Counted from the first letter of the stretch, positions 36,514-45,858 are shown. The stretch: DNA of 64,000 nt from Chthonomonas sp. UBA2387 (GCA_002343445.1 DDSP01000065.1:30736-94735), one strand, 5' to 3'. The notes: a model not told the origin generated them from the letters alone. Program-made: numbers and translations.

Positions 36514-36957
36514 CTACCGGGGGAGTGCGGGGAACATCTCGCGGTTGATCCCGCGCACGTCCACCTTCCACTCGCCGTTCTGCTTCTGGAGGGGGATTTC
36601 GAACTTCTCCTCGAACGTTCCCGAACTCATCGCGTTGCGGAACACCATGACGACGACGCCGGTGTTTTCTTCGGTCGCGTCCTTTTCGGAGACCATCTTC
36701 CACGCGAAGCGGTAGTGTTTGGCGGCCTCCATCGTCTTGTCCCACGAGGCGCGGATCTCCTCGCGCGACTTGTCCGGCCAGTAGGTCAGGTCGGTCAGTT
36801 TTTCGCGGTCGTCTTTGGCCAAGGCGACCAAGAAGTCGTTTGCGGTCTTGGCGGCGGATTTGTTGGGGATCAACAAGACAATGAATCCGCCCACTATCGC
36901 CAGAACGGCGAACACGATGATCCAGTGGGTCTTGCCTGCGCGCTTCGTCGAACTCAT
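36514..36957 (-). CDS. Small single-pass membrane protein of unknown function
   Basis: The 147-residue product has one N-terminal anchor (HWIIVFAVLAIVGGFIVLLI) and a soluble region of about 110 residues with a cystatin-like or NTF2-like pattern (ANDFLVALAKDDREKLTDLT; TFEEKFEIPLQKQNGEWKVD). The C-terminal strands resemble DUF4878-type lumazine-like domains. ATG 36955-36957 has an AGGTG ribosome site; a GTG 9 bp upstream is possible. It is just upstream of plsC and downstream of secDF, on the same strand, and may be part of that run. Confidence 0.75.
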   Translation of the reverse strand: MSSTKRAGKTHWIIVFAVLAIVGGFIVLLIPNKSAAKTANDFLVALAKDDREKLTDLTYWPDKSREEIRASWDKTMEAAKHYRFAWKMVSEKDATEENTGVVVMVFRNAMSSGTFEEKFEIPLQKQNGEWKVDVRGINREMFPALPR

Positions 36958-37000
36958 GCTTTTCACCTAAACTTTGGCTGCCATGGGTTGGGTTCCAGCG

Positions 37001-39586
37001 TCACTCGTCTTCGTCCACGGGGACGCTCGGCCGCTTGGACGCGGTCGAGTCGCGGCGCTTCACCTGACCGTACACGTTGCCTTGAGCGTCGCGGAACACG
37101 CGGTCTTGCGCGGGGGCCGTGTCGACGGCCGTCGCCACCTGCCGCTGTTGCACCAGCTCGGCTCTCGCGTGGCCCACCAGCGTGTCGGCCTCGCCCCTGC
37201 GCTTCAACGCCAACTTATCCCACAGATAGAGCACGGGCGACGCGTTGAAGATGGAGGAGTACGTTCCCACGAGGATGCCGATGAGCATCACCGCGTTGAA
37301 GAACGACAGGTCAATCGTCGTGGCGCCGACCGTCAACAGCAGCACGAGCGCGATGATGACCGTGAACGACGTGTTGATGGATCGTGCGACCGACTGCGTG
37401 ATCGAGATGTTGATGATGGACTCAAGGTCGCGGTTGGCCTTGTTGCCGCGAAGGTTCTCGCGGATTCGGTCGAAAATGACGATCGTGTCGTGCGTGGAGA
37501 AGCCCGCCACCGTGAGCATCGACGTGATGAACAAGGCGCTGATCTGCCAGTTGAACAGGTAGCCCATGATGCCGGCGAAGCCGACGACCACGACGACGTC
37601 GTGCACCAACGCGGCGACGGAAGACATGCCGAACCGGAAACCGACGCGGAAGCCGCCCATGCCCAAGCCGAACCGAACGGCCAGATAGATCACGATGAGC
37701 AAGGTGCTGAAGACGACGCCGTTGATCGCGTTGCGCACCGTCTCGTCGCGTACGGTGGGGCCGATCTTGCTCAGCCCGGCGCTGCCCAGCGACGTCACGC
37801 CGGAGGCTTGAAGGATCTTGGCATCGGCTTCGGCATCGTCGAGGCGCACGTTGTCGCTTTCGGGAAGCGTGATCGCGACGACCTTCTCGCCCGCCACGGG
37901 CGCACCGCTGATGGTGACCACGCCGCCCGGCATCCCGGCCGCTTCGAGCTTGTCGCCGATCTCGTGCGCCGACACGGCGTCCGTGTCCTTGATGCGGTAT
38001 TCGGCGCGGATGCCGCCCGTGAACTCGACGTTGGGCTTGATGCCGCCCATCGCCACAAAGATCAGGCCGATGGCCATCACCGCGCCCGAGACGATGAAGT
38101 ACAGCTTGGACTTCTGGAGCACCTTGAGGGGCTTGTCCTCAGCGTGGGCTTCCAAGCTCTCGCCGAACCAGTTGCGGTTGAGTGCGTAGTACTTCGGATT
38201 GCGGCCGACCGGCGTTGCGCTGAACACGAACAGCAGCGAACGCGTGACCGTCACGGCCGTGAACAGCGAGATGGCGACACCGATGATGAGCGTCGTGGCG
38301 AAGCCCTTGACGGGCCCATCGCCGAAGTTGTAGAGCACGAGCGACGTGAGAATCGTACAGGCGTTCGAGTCCACGATGGCCGAGAGCGCCCTCTTGAAGC
38401 CAAGGTCGATGCCCTTGTTCAACGCGCGCCCGCGCCGCATTTCTTCCTTGAGTCGCTCGAAGACCAAGACGTTGGCGTCCACGGCCATGCCGACCGACAG
38501 GATGAAGCCCGCGATCGAAGCCAGACTGAACGTCGCGCCCAGCAGTTTGAGCGCCGTCAACGTGAACAGCCCGTAGAGGACCAGGGCGATCAAGGCGACA
38601 AAGCCGGGGAAGGCATAGTACAAGATCAAGAAGGCCGCGATGGCCGCGAACGCGATCTGACCCGCGAACAGGATCTTGTTGAGCGCGCCACGACCGATGG
38701 TGGGATCGACGGTGGAACTGCTCAGCTCTTCCAGACCGATCGGCAGCGCTCCCGCGTTGAGCAGTTCGACGAGGTTGCTGACGTAGGTGGCCTCGAATTG
38801 CCCGTCAATGAACGCTTGGTCGCTGAGGATCGCGCCTTCTTTGAGGGGAGCGATGCTGAGCACGATGCCGTCCAACACGAACGCGATGTGCTCGCCGTCG
38901 TTGCGGTAGCGCGTGGTCCACGTGCGCAGCTTTTCGGCACCGCTGGGCGCGAAGTACATCTCGGGCTGGTAGTTGTTGCCCTGCTGACGCGTGCTGGCCC
39001 GCTCCAGGTCGCCGCCCTGCAAGATGGGCTCGCCCCACCCTTCGATCATGCGCGCGTATTCCGTGCTGCCCGGCTCGACCGACGTGCCGTCGCGGCGGGT
39101 GAACTTGATCTCGGGTCGCCCGTCCACCATCCCCCGGTCGTCGCCGATCGAATACGGACGCGCCGTCTTCTTGGCCGTGACCACGTTCCGAGCGTGGTAC
39201 ATGCGGATGCTGGCCGTGGAGCTGAGGACCTCCTTCGCTTGGCCCGTGTCCTTGAAGCCGGGCAGTTCGACGATGAACTGATCGGGCATCTTGGCCACGA
39301 CGTTGCCCTCGACGACGCCCAGATTCTTGGAGACGCGCGCCACGAGGATCTTCTGCAGGTTCGCTCGAACGACGTCGATGTTCTGGCGTTGCTCCGGCGT
39401 GAGTTCCTCGGTCTTCATGCGGTAGACGACGCGCACGCCGCCTTCGATATCCAAGCCCATCTGATACGGAAACTTGGTGTACAGCCATCCCGAGAGAGCC
39501 GTCAGGCCGATGACGATGAGGAGAAAGTGGATGTTTTTCACTTGGATACGGCGCGTCGCAGCGGACGCATCACTCCGATAGTCCAC
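37001..39586 (-). CDS. secDF: Fused SecD-SecF protein-export membrane protein
   Basis: The 861-residue protein joins SecD and SecF in one chain. The SecD half has the first helix (IHFLLIVIGLTALSGWLYTK), the QMGLDIEGGVRVVYRMK strand typical of the P1 head domain, and later GPVKGFATTLIIGVAISLFT at the membrane. The SecF half starts near residue 500 (KLYFIVSGAVMAIGLIFVAM) with NVEFTGGIRAEYRI and the final helix VFDRIRENLRGNKANRDLES. SecDF uses the proton gradient to help pull proteins through SecYEG. Fused forms occur in several phyla. The start codon is GTG, and a second GTG 45 bp later (VKNIHF) is possible. Confidence 0.93.
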   Translation of the reverse strand: MDYRSDASAATRRIQVKNIHFLLIVIGLTALSGWLYTKFPYQMGLDIEGGVRVVYRMKTEELTPEQRQNIDVVRANLQKILVARVSKNLGVVEGNVVAKMPDQFIVELPGFKDTGQAKEVLSSTASIRMYHARNVVTAKKTARPYSIGDDRGMVDGRPEIKFTRRDGTSVEPGSTEYARMIEGWGEPILQGGDLERASTRQQGNNYQPEMYFAPSGAEKLRTWTTRYRNDGEHIAFVLDGIVLSIAPLKEGAILSDQAFIDGQFEATYVSNLVELLNAGALPIGLEELSSSTVDPTIGRGALNKILFAGQIAFAAIAAFLILYYAFPGFVALIALVLYGLFTLTALKLLGATFSLASIAGFILSVGMAVDANVLVFERLKEEMRRGRALNKGIDLGFKRALSAIVDSNACTILTSLVLYNFGDGPVKGFATTLIIGVAISLFTAVTVTRSLLFVFSATPVGRNPKYYALNRNWFGESLEAHAEDKPLKVLQKSKLYFIVSGAVMAIGLIFVAMGGIKPNVEFTGGIRAEYRIKDTDAVSAHEIGDKLEAAGMPGGVVTISGAPVAGEKVVAITLPESDNVRLDDAEADAKILQASGVTSLGSAGLSKIGPTVRDETVRNAINGVVFSTLLIVIYLAVRFGLGMGGFRVGFRFGMSSVAALVHDVVVVVGFAGIMGYLFNWQISALFITSMLTVAGFSTHDTIVIFDRIRENLRGNKANRDLESIINISITQSVARSINTSFTVIIALVLLLTVGATTIDLSFFNAVMLIGILVGTYSSIFNASPVLYLWDKLALKRRGEADTLVGHARAELVQQRQVATAVDTAPAQDRVFRDAQGNVYGQVKRRDSTASKRPSVPVDEDE

Positions 39587-39707
39587 GCAGTATACCGACC
39601 ACGGCTTTTCGGCTTGGCCCGATCCTTGACGGGCGACATCGAAGGCAGGCTGGCCTTTCGGGTCGGACGGGCCGATTCAGGATGCGAAATCGAGTACGAT
39701 AGTAACT

Positions 39708-40619
39708 ATGTCGTTGAGTCTGTGCCAAGGGACGTGGGCGGAGGCGTTGGCCTGCCTGTATCTGCCGGGTGCGCCGCGGGTGTGGGATCCCAAGCCCAGC
39801 CGCTGGCCCATGATCGTCGGTGCCCTGCGTCAGGCTGCGGTGTGCGATCCGGCTGCGTGCGTTGCAGCGCTCAAGCGCGCAGGCATGCCCTCCGAGGCGT
39901 GCGAACTCGATCGCCCCGAACTGTGGAGGTGGGCCAAGACGCGCATCGCCTACGGGAGGGTTCTCACGGCAGTTTGTCCCGCCTATCCCGTCCGATGGAT
40001 CGAATCCTTGGGCTCTGCGGCCCCGCCCGTCGTCTCGGTCGAGGGCGATGTTGGGCCCTTGGCGGCCCCGGCGGTGTCGGTGGTCGGCGTTCGCGATGCC
40101 GATCGCGAAGTGCTGGAGCGGGCCGAGCGGTTGGGCGAGATGGTGGCGTCTTCCGGCAGGGCCCTGTGTTCGGGCGGTGCGCCGGGGGTGGATCTGGCCG
40201 CCGAGCGTGCCGCCTTGCGATTTGGTGGCACGGTCGTCGAGGTCCTGCCTTGCGGCTTGGAGTGGTCGGAGGGTCGCTTCGGCATGGGCGCTTGGCCGTC
40301 CGGAAGGTTGCTTCGCGTCTCGCCTTGGCATCCCCATCAGCCCTTCGGCGGCGATCTCGCCATGCGGCGCAACGCATTGATCTATGCCTTGGGGGATCGT
40401 GCCGTGGTCGTCCGCGCGCGGTTCCGCGAGGGCGGCACGTGGAACGGCGCCGTGGCCGCCTTGCGCCGCAAGTCCAACCGCATCCTCGTGTTCGATGAGG
40501 GCGATCCCGCGTCGCGCGCTTTGATCGCCTTGGGTGCCTTGGGTTGCCGATCCGAAGAAGAAGCCCTCGGCCCGTTGCCCGAGCCATTCGGGCTGCGGCT
40601 GTTCAGCGCCATCGGGTGA
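39708..40619 (+). CDS. DprA/Smf-like DNA-processing protein
   Basis: The 303-residue protein has the Rossmann-like DprA core: PAVSVVGVRDADREVLERAE, the Gly-rich SSGRALCSGGAPGVDLAAER (usual S-G-x-A-x-G-I-D) and GDLAMRRNALIYALGDRAVV (usual R-N-R-x-I-A-x-L). DprA loads RecA on incoming single-stranded DNA during natural transformation. Here the F-P-x-x-N-R-x-I pattern has drifted, and a divergent N-terminal helical region of about 110 residues is present, so it may be a distant DprA relative. It is divergent from secDF and ends just before tRNA-Leu on the opposite strand. Confidence 0.75.
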   Translation: MSLSLCQGTWAEALACLYLPGAPRVWDPKPSRWPMIVGALRQAAVCDPAACVAALKRAGMPSEACELDRPELWRWAKTRIAYGRVLTAVCPAYPVRWIESLGSAAPPVVSVEGDVGPLAAPAVSVVGVRDADREVLERAERLGEMVASSGRALCSGGAPGVDLAAERAALRFGGTVVEVLPCGLEWSEGRFGMGAWPSGRLLRVSPWHPHQPFGGDLAMRRNALIYALGDRAVVVRARFREGGTWNGAVAALRRKSNRILVFDEGDPASRALIALGALGCRSEEEALGPLPEPFGLRLFSAIG

Positions 40620-40635
40620 GCCTAGCCAGAGAACC

Positions 40636-40721
40636 TGGTGCCGGGAGCGGGACTCGAACCCGCACGGAGTCGCCTCCAACGGTTTTTGAGACCGCCGCGT
40701 CTACCATTCCGCCACCCCGGC
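40636..40721 (-). tRNA. tRNA-Leu (anticodon CAA)
   Basis: The minus strand folds as a class II tRNA: 7-bp acceptor stem GCCGGGG with TCCCGGC, a D-arm, an anticodon loop CTCAAAA (anticodon CAA, reads UUG), a long variable arm (GGAG/CTCC) and a T-arm with GTTCGAG. Discriminator A73 is followed by an encoded CCA. The long variable arm and A73 fit leucine. Confidence 0.95.
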
Positions 40722-40757
40722 GCGAGCCGCCAGCATACCCGCTGGTACCCTTGAGCC

Positions 40758-41993
40758 GTGGTCACCGAACGGCTCTCGCTCGAAGGGCACCTGCTCGACG
40801 AGCATACGCTTGTGCAGGCCCTTACCCTGTTGGAGCGCATGGGAGTCCAGTACGACGTCCGGCGCTTCCGCGTGGGTGGCGGTTCGCACGAGCCGTCGCT
40901 CATCGAACTGCAGTTGCGGACGGAAGACCCGCCCGCCATGGACCGCGCCTTGGAAGCCTTGCGTCCCTATGGCGCGATCTATCTGGAAGAAGACGCCCGC
41001 TTGGCCGAAGCCGACATGGACGGTGTGCTGCCCGAGGACTTTTACTCGACGACCAATTTCTCCACCTTGGTGCGACTGGATGGCCAGTGGATTCCCGTCG
41101 AGGGTCCCGAGATGGACGTCGGCATCCGCTGCTGGCAGGAAGACGGACGCTGGCGAGCGGCGGGGGCGCCGATGCACTGGGTGCGTCGCGGCGACCGGTT
41201 CGTCGTGGGCTTTGCTGGGGTCAAGGTGCTGCCGATGGACACCGAGCGGCAGGACGAAGAGGAGTTTCGCTTCATGTCCAACGAAGTGAGCAGCGAGCGC
41301 CCCAAGTCGCGGATGATCGCCCACTGCGCCGATGCGATCCGGCACACCAAGCAGGAGGGCAAGAAGGTGCTGCTGGTGGGAGGCCCGGCCATCGTTCACA
41401 GCGGCAGCGCGCCGGTGCTGGCTCAGTTGATTCGCGACGGGTGGATCGACGTGCTGTTCGCCGGCAATGCGCTCGCCGCCCACGACATCGAGGCCGCGAT
41501 GATGGGCACTTCGTTGGGCGTGGACCTCGCGGGCGGACGATCGGTGCCCCACGGCCACACGCACCACCTGCGCGCCATCAACCGCGTGCGCCGGCTGGGC
41601 GGGATCGCCGAAGCCGTTCGGATCGGGTTGATCGGAACAGGGGTGATGCACGCGTGCGTCACCAAGCCGATCCCGTTCGTTCTGGCCGGTTCGATCCGCG
41701 ACGACGGCCCGTTGCCCGAGGTGATCACCGACAACGTGCAGGCCCAAGATGCCATGCGGCGGCTCGTCCCCGGCGTCGGAGTGGCCCTGATGGTCGCGAC
41801 GACCCTTCACAGCGTCGCCACCGGCAACTGTCTGCCTGCTTCGGTCAAGACCTATTGCGTGGATTCGGACGCCGACACCGTGATCAAACTCACCGATCGC
41901 GGCACCCATCAAGCCGTCGGCCTGGTCACCGACTGCGAGTTCTTCCTGAAGGAACTCGCGGCCCAGTTGGCGGGCCCTCCGCAGGTACTCTAG
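40758..41993 (+). CDS. LOR/SDH-domain protein, TIGR00300 family (ornithine cyclodeaminase-like)
   Basis: The 411-residue protein matches the LOR/SDH bifunctional-enzyme conserved region (TIGR00300). The N-terminal part includes TERLSLEGHLLDEHTLVQAL and the C-terminal NAD-binding part includes KKVLLVGGPAIVHSGSAPVL, NALAAHDIEAAMMGTSLGVD and GHTHHLRAINRVRRLGGIAE. Characterised relatives include archaeal ornithine cyclodeaminases and the C-terminal part of the cyanobacterial AgrE/ArgZ enzymes, which turn ornithine into proline. The exact reaction here is inferred. The start codon is GTG. It sits 5 bp upstream of the sugar dehydrogenase gene. Confidence 0.85.
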   Translation: MVTERLSLEGHLLDEHTLVQALTLLERMGVQYDVRRFRVGGGSHEPSLIELQLRTEDPPAMDRALEALRPYGAIYLEEDARLAEADMDGVLPEDFYSTTNFSTLVRLDGQWIPVEGPEMDVGIRCWQEDGRWRAAGAPMHWVRRGDRFVVGFAGVKVLPMDTERQDEEEFRFMSNEVSSERPKSRMIAHCADAIRHTKQEGKKVLLVGGPAIVHSGSAPVLAQLIRDGWIDVLFAGNALAAHDIEAAMMGTSLGVDLAGGRSVPHGHTHHLRAINRVRRLGGIAEAVRIGLIGTGVMHACVTKPIPFVLAGSIRDDGPLPEVITDNVQAQDAMRRLVPGVGVALMVATTLHSVATGNCLPASVKTYCVDSDADTVIKLTDRGTHQAVGLVTDCEFFLKELAAQLAGPPQVL

Positions 41994-41998
41994 CGCCC

Positions 41999-43516
41999 GT
42001 GTTGACCCGAATCAGCTTTGCCGTCTTCGGTGCCGGCGCCATCCTTGCCTGTTCCCATGTGACGTCCCCGGCTCCGGCATCTGCCGCCTCGAACCCCGTG
42101 CCTGAGGCGAGTTCCGGCGAGTCGTTCGATCTGGCGATTCGACAGCCCGGCAAGAACGTCGCCCAAACGTGGGCAGACAACTGCGCCAAGTGCCACGGCG
42201 CCAACGGCGAAGGCGCGGGCGCTGCCTCCCTCTTGACGGCCGAGAAGTTCGACCAGAAGTACGACCGAGTCTTCTTCGACGCCATCAAGAAGGGCCTGCC
42301 CGACATGGGGATGGAGGCGTTCGGCGAGACGATGGGCGACGCCGAAATCTGGGGTCAGGTGGTTCACATCCGCGAGTTGCAGGCCAGGGCGCTGCGCGCC
42401 GAGAAGGGCTCGCCCAAGGCGACGAACGGCGTGTACGCCTCGCAACGGCACAAGTTCCGCATCGAAACGGTCGTCGAGGACGGTCAGGGCCTCAAAACAC
42501 CGTGGGGCATCGACTGGCTGCCCGATGGCACGATGCTCGTGACCAACCGCCCCGGCTTCGTGGTGTTGGTCTCCAAGGATGGCAAGGTGGGACCGCAACT
42601 CGCCGGGTTCCCGCCGTCCATCGAATTCGGCCAAGGCGGCCTGATGGAAGTGGCCGTCCACCCCGACTACGCCAAGAACGGCTGGATCTACTTCGGCCTC
42701 AACGACCCCAAGAAAGACGGCTCCCGCGCCGGTTTCACCAAGATCATCCGCGGCAAGTTGCAACGATCCGGCGATCAGGCCACCCTGGTGGACCAGCAGT
42801 CGATCTTCGAAGTCGACCAGCGGTTCTACAACGGTTCCGGCGTCCACTTCGGCAATCGGATCGCGTTCGACGGCAAAGGCCACGTGTTCTTCGCCATCGG
42901 CGAGCGAGGCGCGGGCGAGAATGCTCAGGACACCAAGCGCCCCAATGGCAAGGTCTATCGCCTGAATGAGGACGGCACGGTGCCTTCCGACAACCCGTTC
43001 GGTTCGTCGAGCGACCCGATCGAGAAGGCCGTTTGGAGCTATGGACACCGCAACCCGCAAGGCCTGGTGTTCGATCTCGAAGGCAATCTTTGGGACACCG
43101 AGCACGGCCCGCGCGGCGGCGACGAGGTCAACCTCATCCAGAAGGGCCACAACTACGGCTGGCCCAACATCGCGTTCTCGATCAACTACAACGGCTCTCC
43201 TTACCGGGTGCCGTGGCCCTCGGCCGACCAGAAGTACACGCTTCCGGCGTTTCGTTGGCTCCCATCGATCGGCGCCTGCGGCCTGGATGTCGCCAAGGGT
43301 CCCGCCTTCCCCAACTGGAAGGGCGATCTGCTGGCGGGCGGTCTCTCGGGCGCTAACGTGGATCGGTTGCGGTTCAAGAACGGCGTGCTCGTCGAACGCG
43401 AGGAACTGATCCACGGCCTGGGCCGGGTCCGCGAAGTCGCCGTCGGCCCGGATGGGTCGGTCTACGTGGCTCTCAACCAGCCGGACAAAATCATTCGATT
43501 GGTGGCGGCGGACTAG
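41999..43516 (+). CDS. Lipoprotein fusion of cytochrome c and GSDH-type sugar dehydrogenase
   Basis: From GTG 41999 the product is 505 residues. A lipobox (GAGAILAC, Cys18) indicates a lipoprotein. A cytochrome c domain follows with Cys62-x-x-Cys65-His66 (ADNCAKCHGANGEGAG). The main part is a six-bladed PQQ-type propeller of the glucose/sorbosone dehydrogenase family (PF07995): KTPWGIDWLPDGTMLVTNRP, RIAFDGKGHVFFAIGERGAG, DTEHGPRGGDEVNLIQKGHN. It would oxidise an aldose in the periplasm and pass electrons to its own haem. No PQQ synthesis gene is here. The first ribosome site overlaps the stop of the previous gene. Confidence 0.88.
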   Translation: MLTRISFAVFGAGAILACSHVTSPAPASAASNPVPEASSGESFDLAIRQPGKNVAQTWADNCAKCHGANGEGAGAASLLTAEKFDQKYDRVFFDAIKKGLPDMGMEAFGETMGDAEIWGQVVHIRELQARALRAEKGSPKATNGVYASQRHKFRIETVVEDGQGLKTPWGIDWLPDGTMLVTNRPGFVVLVSKDGKVGPQLAGFPPSIEFGQGGLMEVAVHPDYAKNGWIYFGLNDPKKDGSRAGFTKIIRGKLQRSGDQATLVDQQSIFEVDQRFYNGSGVHFGNRIAFDGKGHVFFAIGERGAGENAQDTKRPNGKVYRLNEDGTVPSDNPFGSSSDPIEKAVWSYGHRNPQGLVFDLEGNLWDTEHGPRGGDEVNLIQKGHNYGWPNIAFSINYNGSPYRVPWPSADQKYTLPAFRWLPSIGACGLDVAKGPAFPNWKGDLLAGGLSGANVDRLRFKNGVLVEREELIHGLGRVREVAVGPDGSVYVALNQPDKIIRLVAAD

Positions 43517-43579
43517 ACCCCGCTATACTGGACGCACATGGCAAACTCGGGCTCGCTGCCCGAGGCCTGACTCATTGCG

Positions 43580-44119
43580 GTGAGACGGACCATGCGCGCT
43601 CCATCCCAAGACGAACTCCGGTTTTCCACATCCCGACGAGCCCTAAGGCTCGCCGGGCTCACGATCGTCCTCCTCCTTGGAGCCGGCGGGTTCGCTGGCT
43701 TGCGCTGGAACCAGACCCAGCGGTCATACGAAGCAGGCCGCAAAGTGCCTCCGGGCAGCCGGCTGTCGGAGTTGGATCAACTCTATCCAGCGGACCTCCG
43801 CCGAGAGGGACGAGTCGTCCAGTGGTTGCCAATCGGACCCAACGCCATCGCAACCGCCGACCGGTACACAACGGAGGAGAAATCGTTTCTGGAGTCAAGA
43901 GGGTTGACACCGTTTGGATCACGAATCGACAACGACTTTGGTGTCTTCGAAGCCTGGTATCTGGGCACCTACGCGGATTGGACTGCTTCGCAAGAAGAAC
44001 GCGACTCTTTCACGGGCGAGATCAGCTTCTTCCGACACGGCTGGCGGCCCGATGTGAACACCTTGATCTACGTGAAGGGTCGTCTAGTAAAGACCGAATA
44101 TGGCTTCCTACCTGGCTAA
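43580..44119 (+). CDS. Membrane-anchored orphan protein
   Basis: The 179-residue protein starts at GTG 43580 or at ATG 43592, with one N-terminal helix (RLAGLTIVLLLGAGGFAGLR) and a soluble domain (KVPPGSRLSELDQLYPADLR; FEAWYLGTYADWTASQEERD). I recognise no family. Its DNA is noticeably richer in A/T than that of its neighbours, and codons such as AGA, AAT and TTA are more common. It is convergent with the methionine-synthase-like gene. Horizontal transfer or a fast-evolving lineage gene are both possible. Confidence 0.65.
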   Translation: MRRTMRAPSQDELRFSTSRRALRLAGLTIVLLLGAGGFAGLRWNQTQRSYEAGRKVPPGSRLSELDQLYPADLRREGRVVQWLPIGPNAIATADRYTTEEKSFLESRGLTPFGSRIDNDFGVFEAWYLGTYADWTASQEERDSFTGEISFFRHGWRPDVNTLIYVKGRLVKTEYGFLPG

Positions 44120-44208
44120 GCCATGAAGATCACCAGGGAAGAGGAAGAGGGACAGTGGAAGATGGAGAATCACTCAGGCAAATGCCTTAGGACCTTCTTC
44201 CCTCTTCC

Positions 44209-45858
44209 CTACCGAATATTGAAGTACTTCGCCTCGGGGTGGTGGACGATGATCGCGCTGGTGGATTGTTCCGGCACCAGCATGAACTCCTCGGAAAGCT
44301 CAATGCCGATGTCTTGCGGCTGGAGCAGGTCCATCAGGAGCGCTTGATCCTCAAGGTTTGGGCAAGCGGGGTAGCCGAACGAGTAGCGCGAACCCTGGTA
44401 CTTGGCACCAAAGAGCTGCTTCATGTCCTCCGGATCATTGGCTCCGATGCCCATTTCGGCTCGAATCTGCTTGTGCCAGTATTCGGCTAGCGCCTCGGCG
44501 GTCTCGACGCCCATGCCGTGCGTATAGAGGTACTCCTCGTAGTCTCCCCTGGCGAACAGCGCCCGCTCGTGCTCGGAAACGGCGTGCCCGACGGTGACCA
44601 CATGGAAGCCGACCACGTCCATCTCGCCCGAATCCACCGAGCGGAAGAAGTCGCTTAGACACAGACGCCGGTCCACAGACTGTCGCGGAAACCGGAACCG
44701 AGCGCGTTCGGTCTTGGCGTCTTCGTGATACACGATCAAGTCGTTGCCGTCGCTTTGGCACCAGAAATAGCCCCATTTGACGCGAGGTTCGAGCACGGTT
44801 GCCAAATCGCGACACTTGCGCTCGAAGATGGGACGGGCATTGGCTTCGAGCCAAGCGTTGAACGTGGGATTGTCCATGCCGTCCTGCCGTTTGAACTGCC
44901 ACTGCCCACGAAACAGGCTGACGGGATTGATGTAGCGGTAAAGCTCGAAGATATCGAATCGTGAGAACTTCTTCGCCCCATAGAACGGTAGCTTCGGCAC
45001 CGGAACGTCTGTGCGGACGTCGCTTCGCACGCCGTCAAACACGTAAAGATCCGGCTGTTGGTCAGGCAATCGGTGCGATGCGATGCGTGGCTCGGCGAGC
45101 GGTGCCGGCTCCGTCCATTCGCCCTTCTCCAAGCGCTCCATCAGGGCCAGCCCTTCAAAGGCGTCTTGGGCGTAGTGGACTCGTCCAGCGTAGATGCCGG
45201 CCAGATCTTGCTCCACATAGGCTCGCGTCAGAGCCGCACCACCGAGGACGACCGGGAAGTTGTGAAGTCCACGGGCATTGAGTTCCAAGAGGTTGTCCCG
45301 CATGACCAACGTGCTCTTGACGAGCAGTCCGCTCATACCGATCACTTGGCAGTTGTGCTCCTGCGCCTTTTCGATGATCGCGTTGATGGGTTGCTTGATG
45401 CCGATGTTGACCACTCGGTAGCCGTTGTTGGTGAGGATGATGTCCACGAGGTTCTTGCCGATATCGTGAACGTCGCCCGCCACCGTGGCGATCAGCATGG
45501 ACCCGCGTTCGCCGCCCTCCAGCTTCTCCATCAGGGGCTCCAGGTGCCGCACGGCCGCTTTCATGACTTCGGCGCTCTGAAGCACGAACGGCAGTTGCAT
45601 CTTGCCCGCACCGAACAGCTCGCCGACGGTCTTCATGCCATCGAGCAGGATGTCGTTGATGATCGCCAGCGGAGGGTACGTCTCCAGCGCCGCGTCGAGG
45701 TGGGCTTCGAGGTTGCGCTTGATGCCCTCGACGATGTGCTTCTTGAGCGTCTCCTCGACCGACAGCCCGGCAAACGGGTCTTTGGACGTGTCGCTCACGC
45801 GCACGTTCTCGAACCGCTTCATGAGTTCGATCAGGGGGTCGTAGATCACCTCGCCCAC
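44209..45858 (-). CDS. C-terminal half of cobalamin-dependent methionine synthase as a stand-alone gene
   Basis: The 549-residue protein starts at GTG 45858 after an in-frame TAA, so it is not a cut-off fragment. Residues about 25-115 are the helical cap domain (ETYPPLAIINDILLDGMKTV). The B12-binding domain has the cobalt-ligand His in VAGDVHDIGKNLVDIILTNN, then SGLLVKSTLVMRDNLLELNA and VVLGGAALTRAYVEQDLAGI. The last 210 residues are the AdoMet reactivation domain (MetH C-terminal, PF02965), with HGMGVETAEALAEYWHKQIR and YSFGYPACPNLEDQ. The homocysteine and methyltetrahydrofolate domains are absent from the window and must be separate. It would shuttle and reactivate cobalamin. Confidence 0.9.
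   Translation of the reverse strand: MGEVIYDPLIELMKRFENVRVSDTSKDPFAGLSVEETLKKHIVEGIKRNLEAHLDAALETYPPLAIINDILLDGMKTVGELFGAGKMQLPFVLQSAEVMKAAVRHLEPLMEKLEGGERGSMLIATVAGDVHDIGKNLVDIILTNNGYRVVNIGIKQPINAIIEKAQEHNCQVIGMSGLLVKSTLVMRDNLLELNARGLHNFPVVLGGAALTRAYVEQDLAGIYAGRVHYAQDAFEGLALMERLEKGEWTEPAPLAEPRIASHRLPDQQPDLYVFDGVRSDVRTDVPVPKLPFYGAKKFSRFDIFELYRYINPVSLFRGQWQFKRQDGMDNPTFNAWLEANARPIFERKCRDLATVLEPRVKWGYFWCQSDGNDLIVYHEDAKTERARFRFPRQSVDRRLCLSDFFRSVDSGEMDVVGFHVVTVGHAVSEHERALFARGDYEEYLYTHGMGVETAEALAEYWHKQIRAEMGIGANDPEDMKQLFGAKYQGSRYSFGYPACPNLEDQALLMDLLQPQDIGIELSEEFMLVPEQSTSAIIVHHPEAKYFNIR

Noticed and set aside
36974..40498. Plus-strand open frame of 1174 codons
   Set aside because: It lies antisense to secDF and runs in the wrong frame through the dprA-like gene. 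Its product is His/Arg/Asp-rich with no domain, as expected for a shadow frame.
44135..44210. AGGGAAGAG and CTCTTCCCT arms between convergent genes
   Set aside because: The arms are perfect (9 bp) but 58 nt apart with purine-rich filler and no T-run. A terminator cannot be supported.
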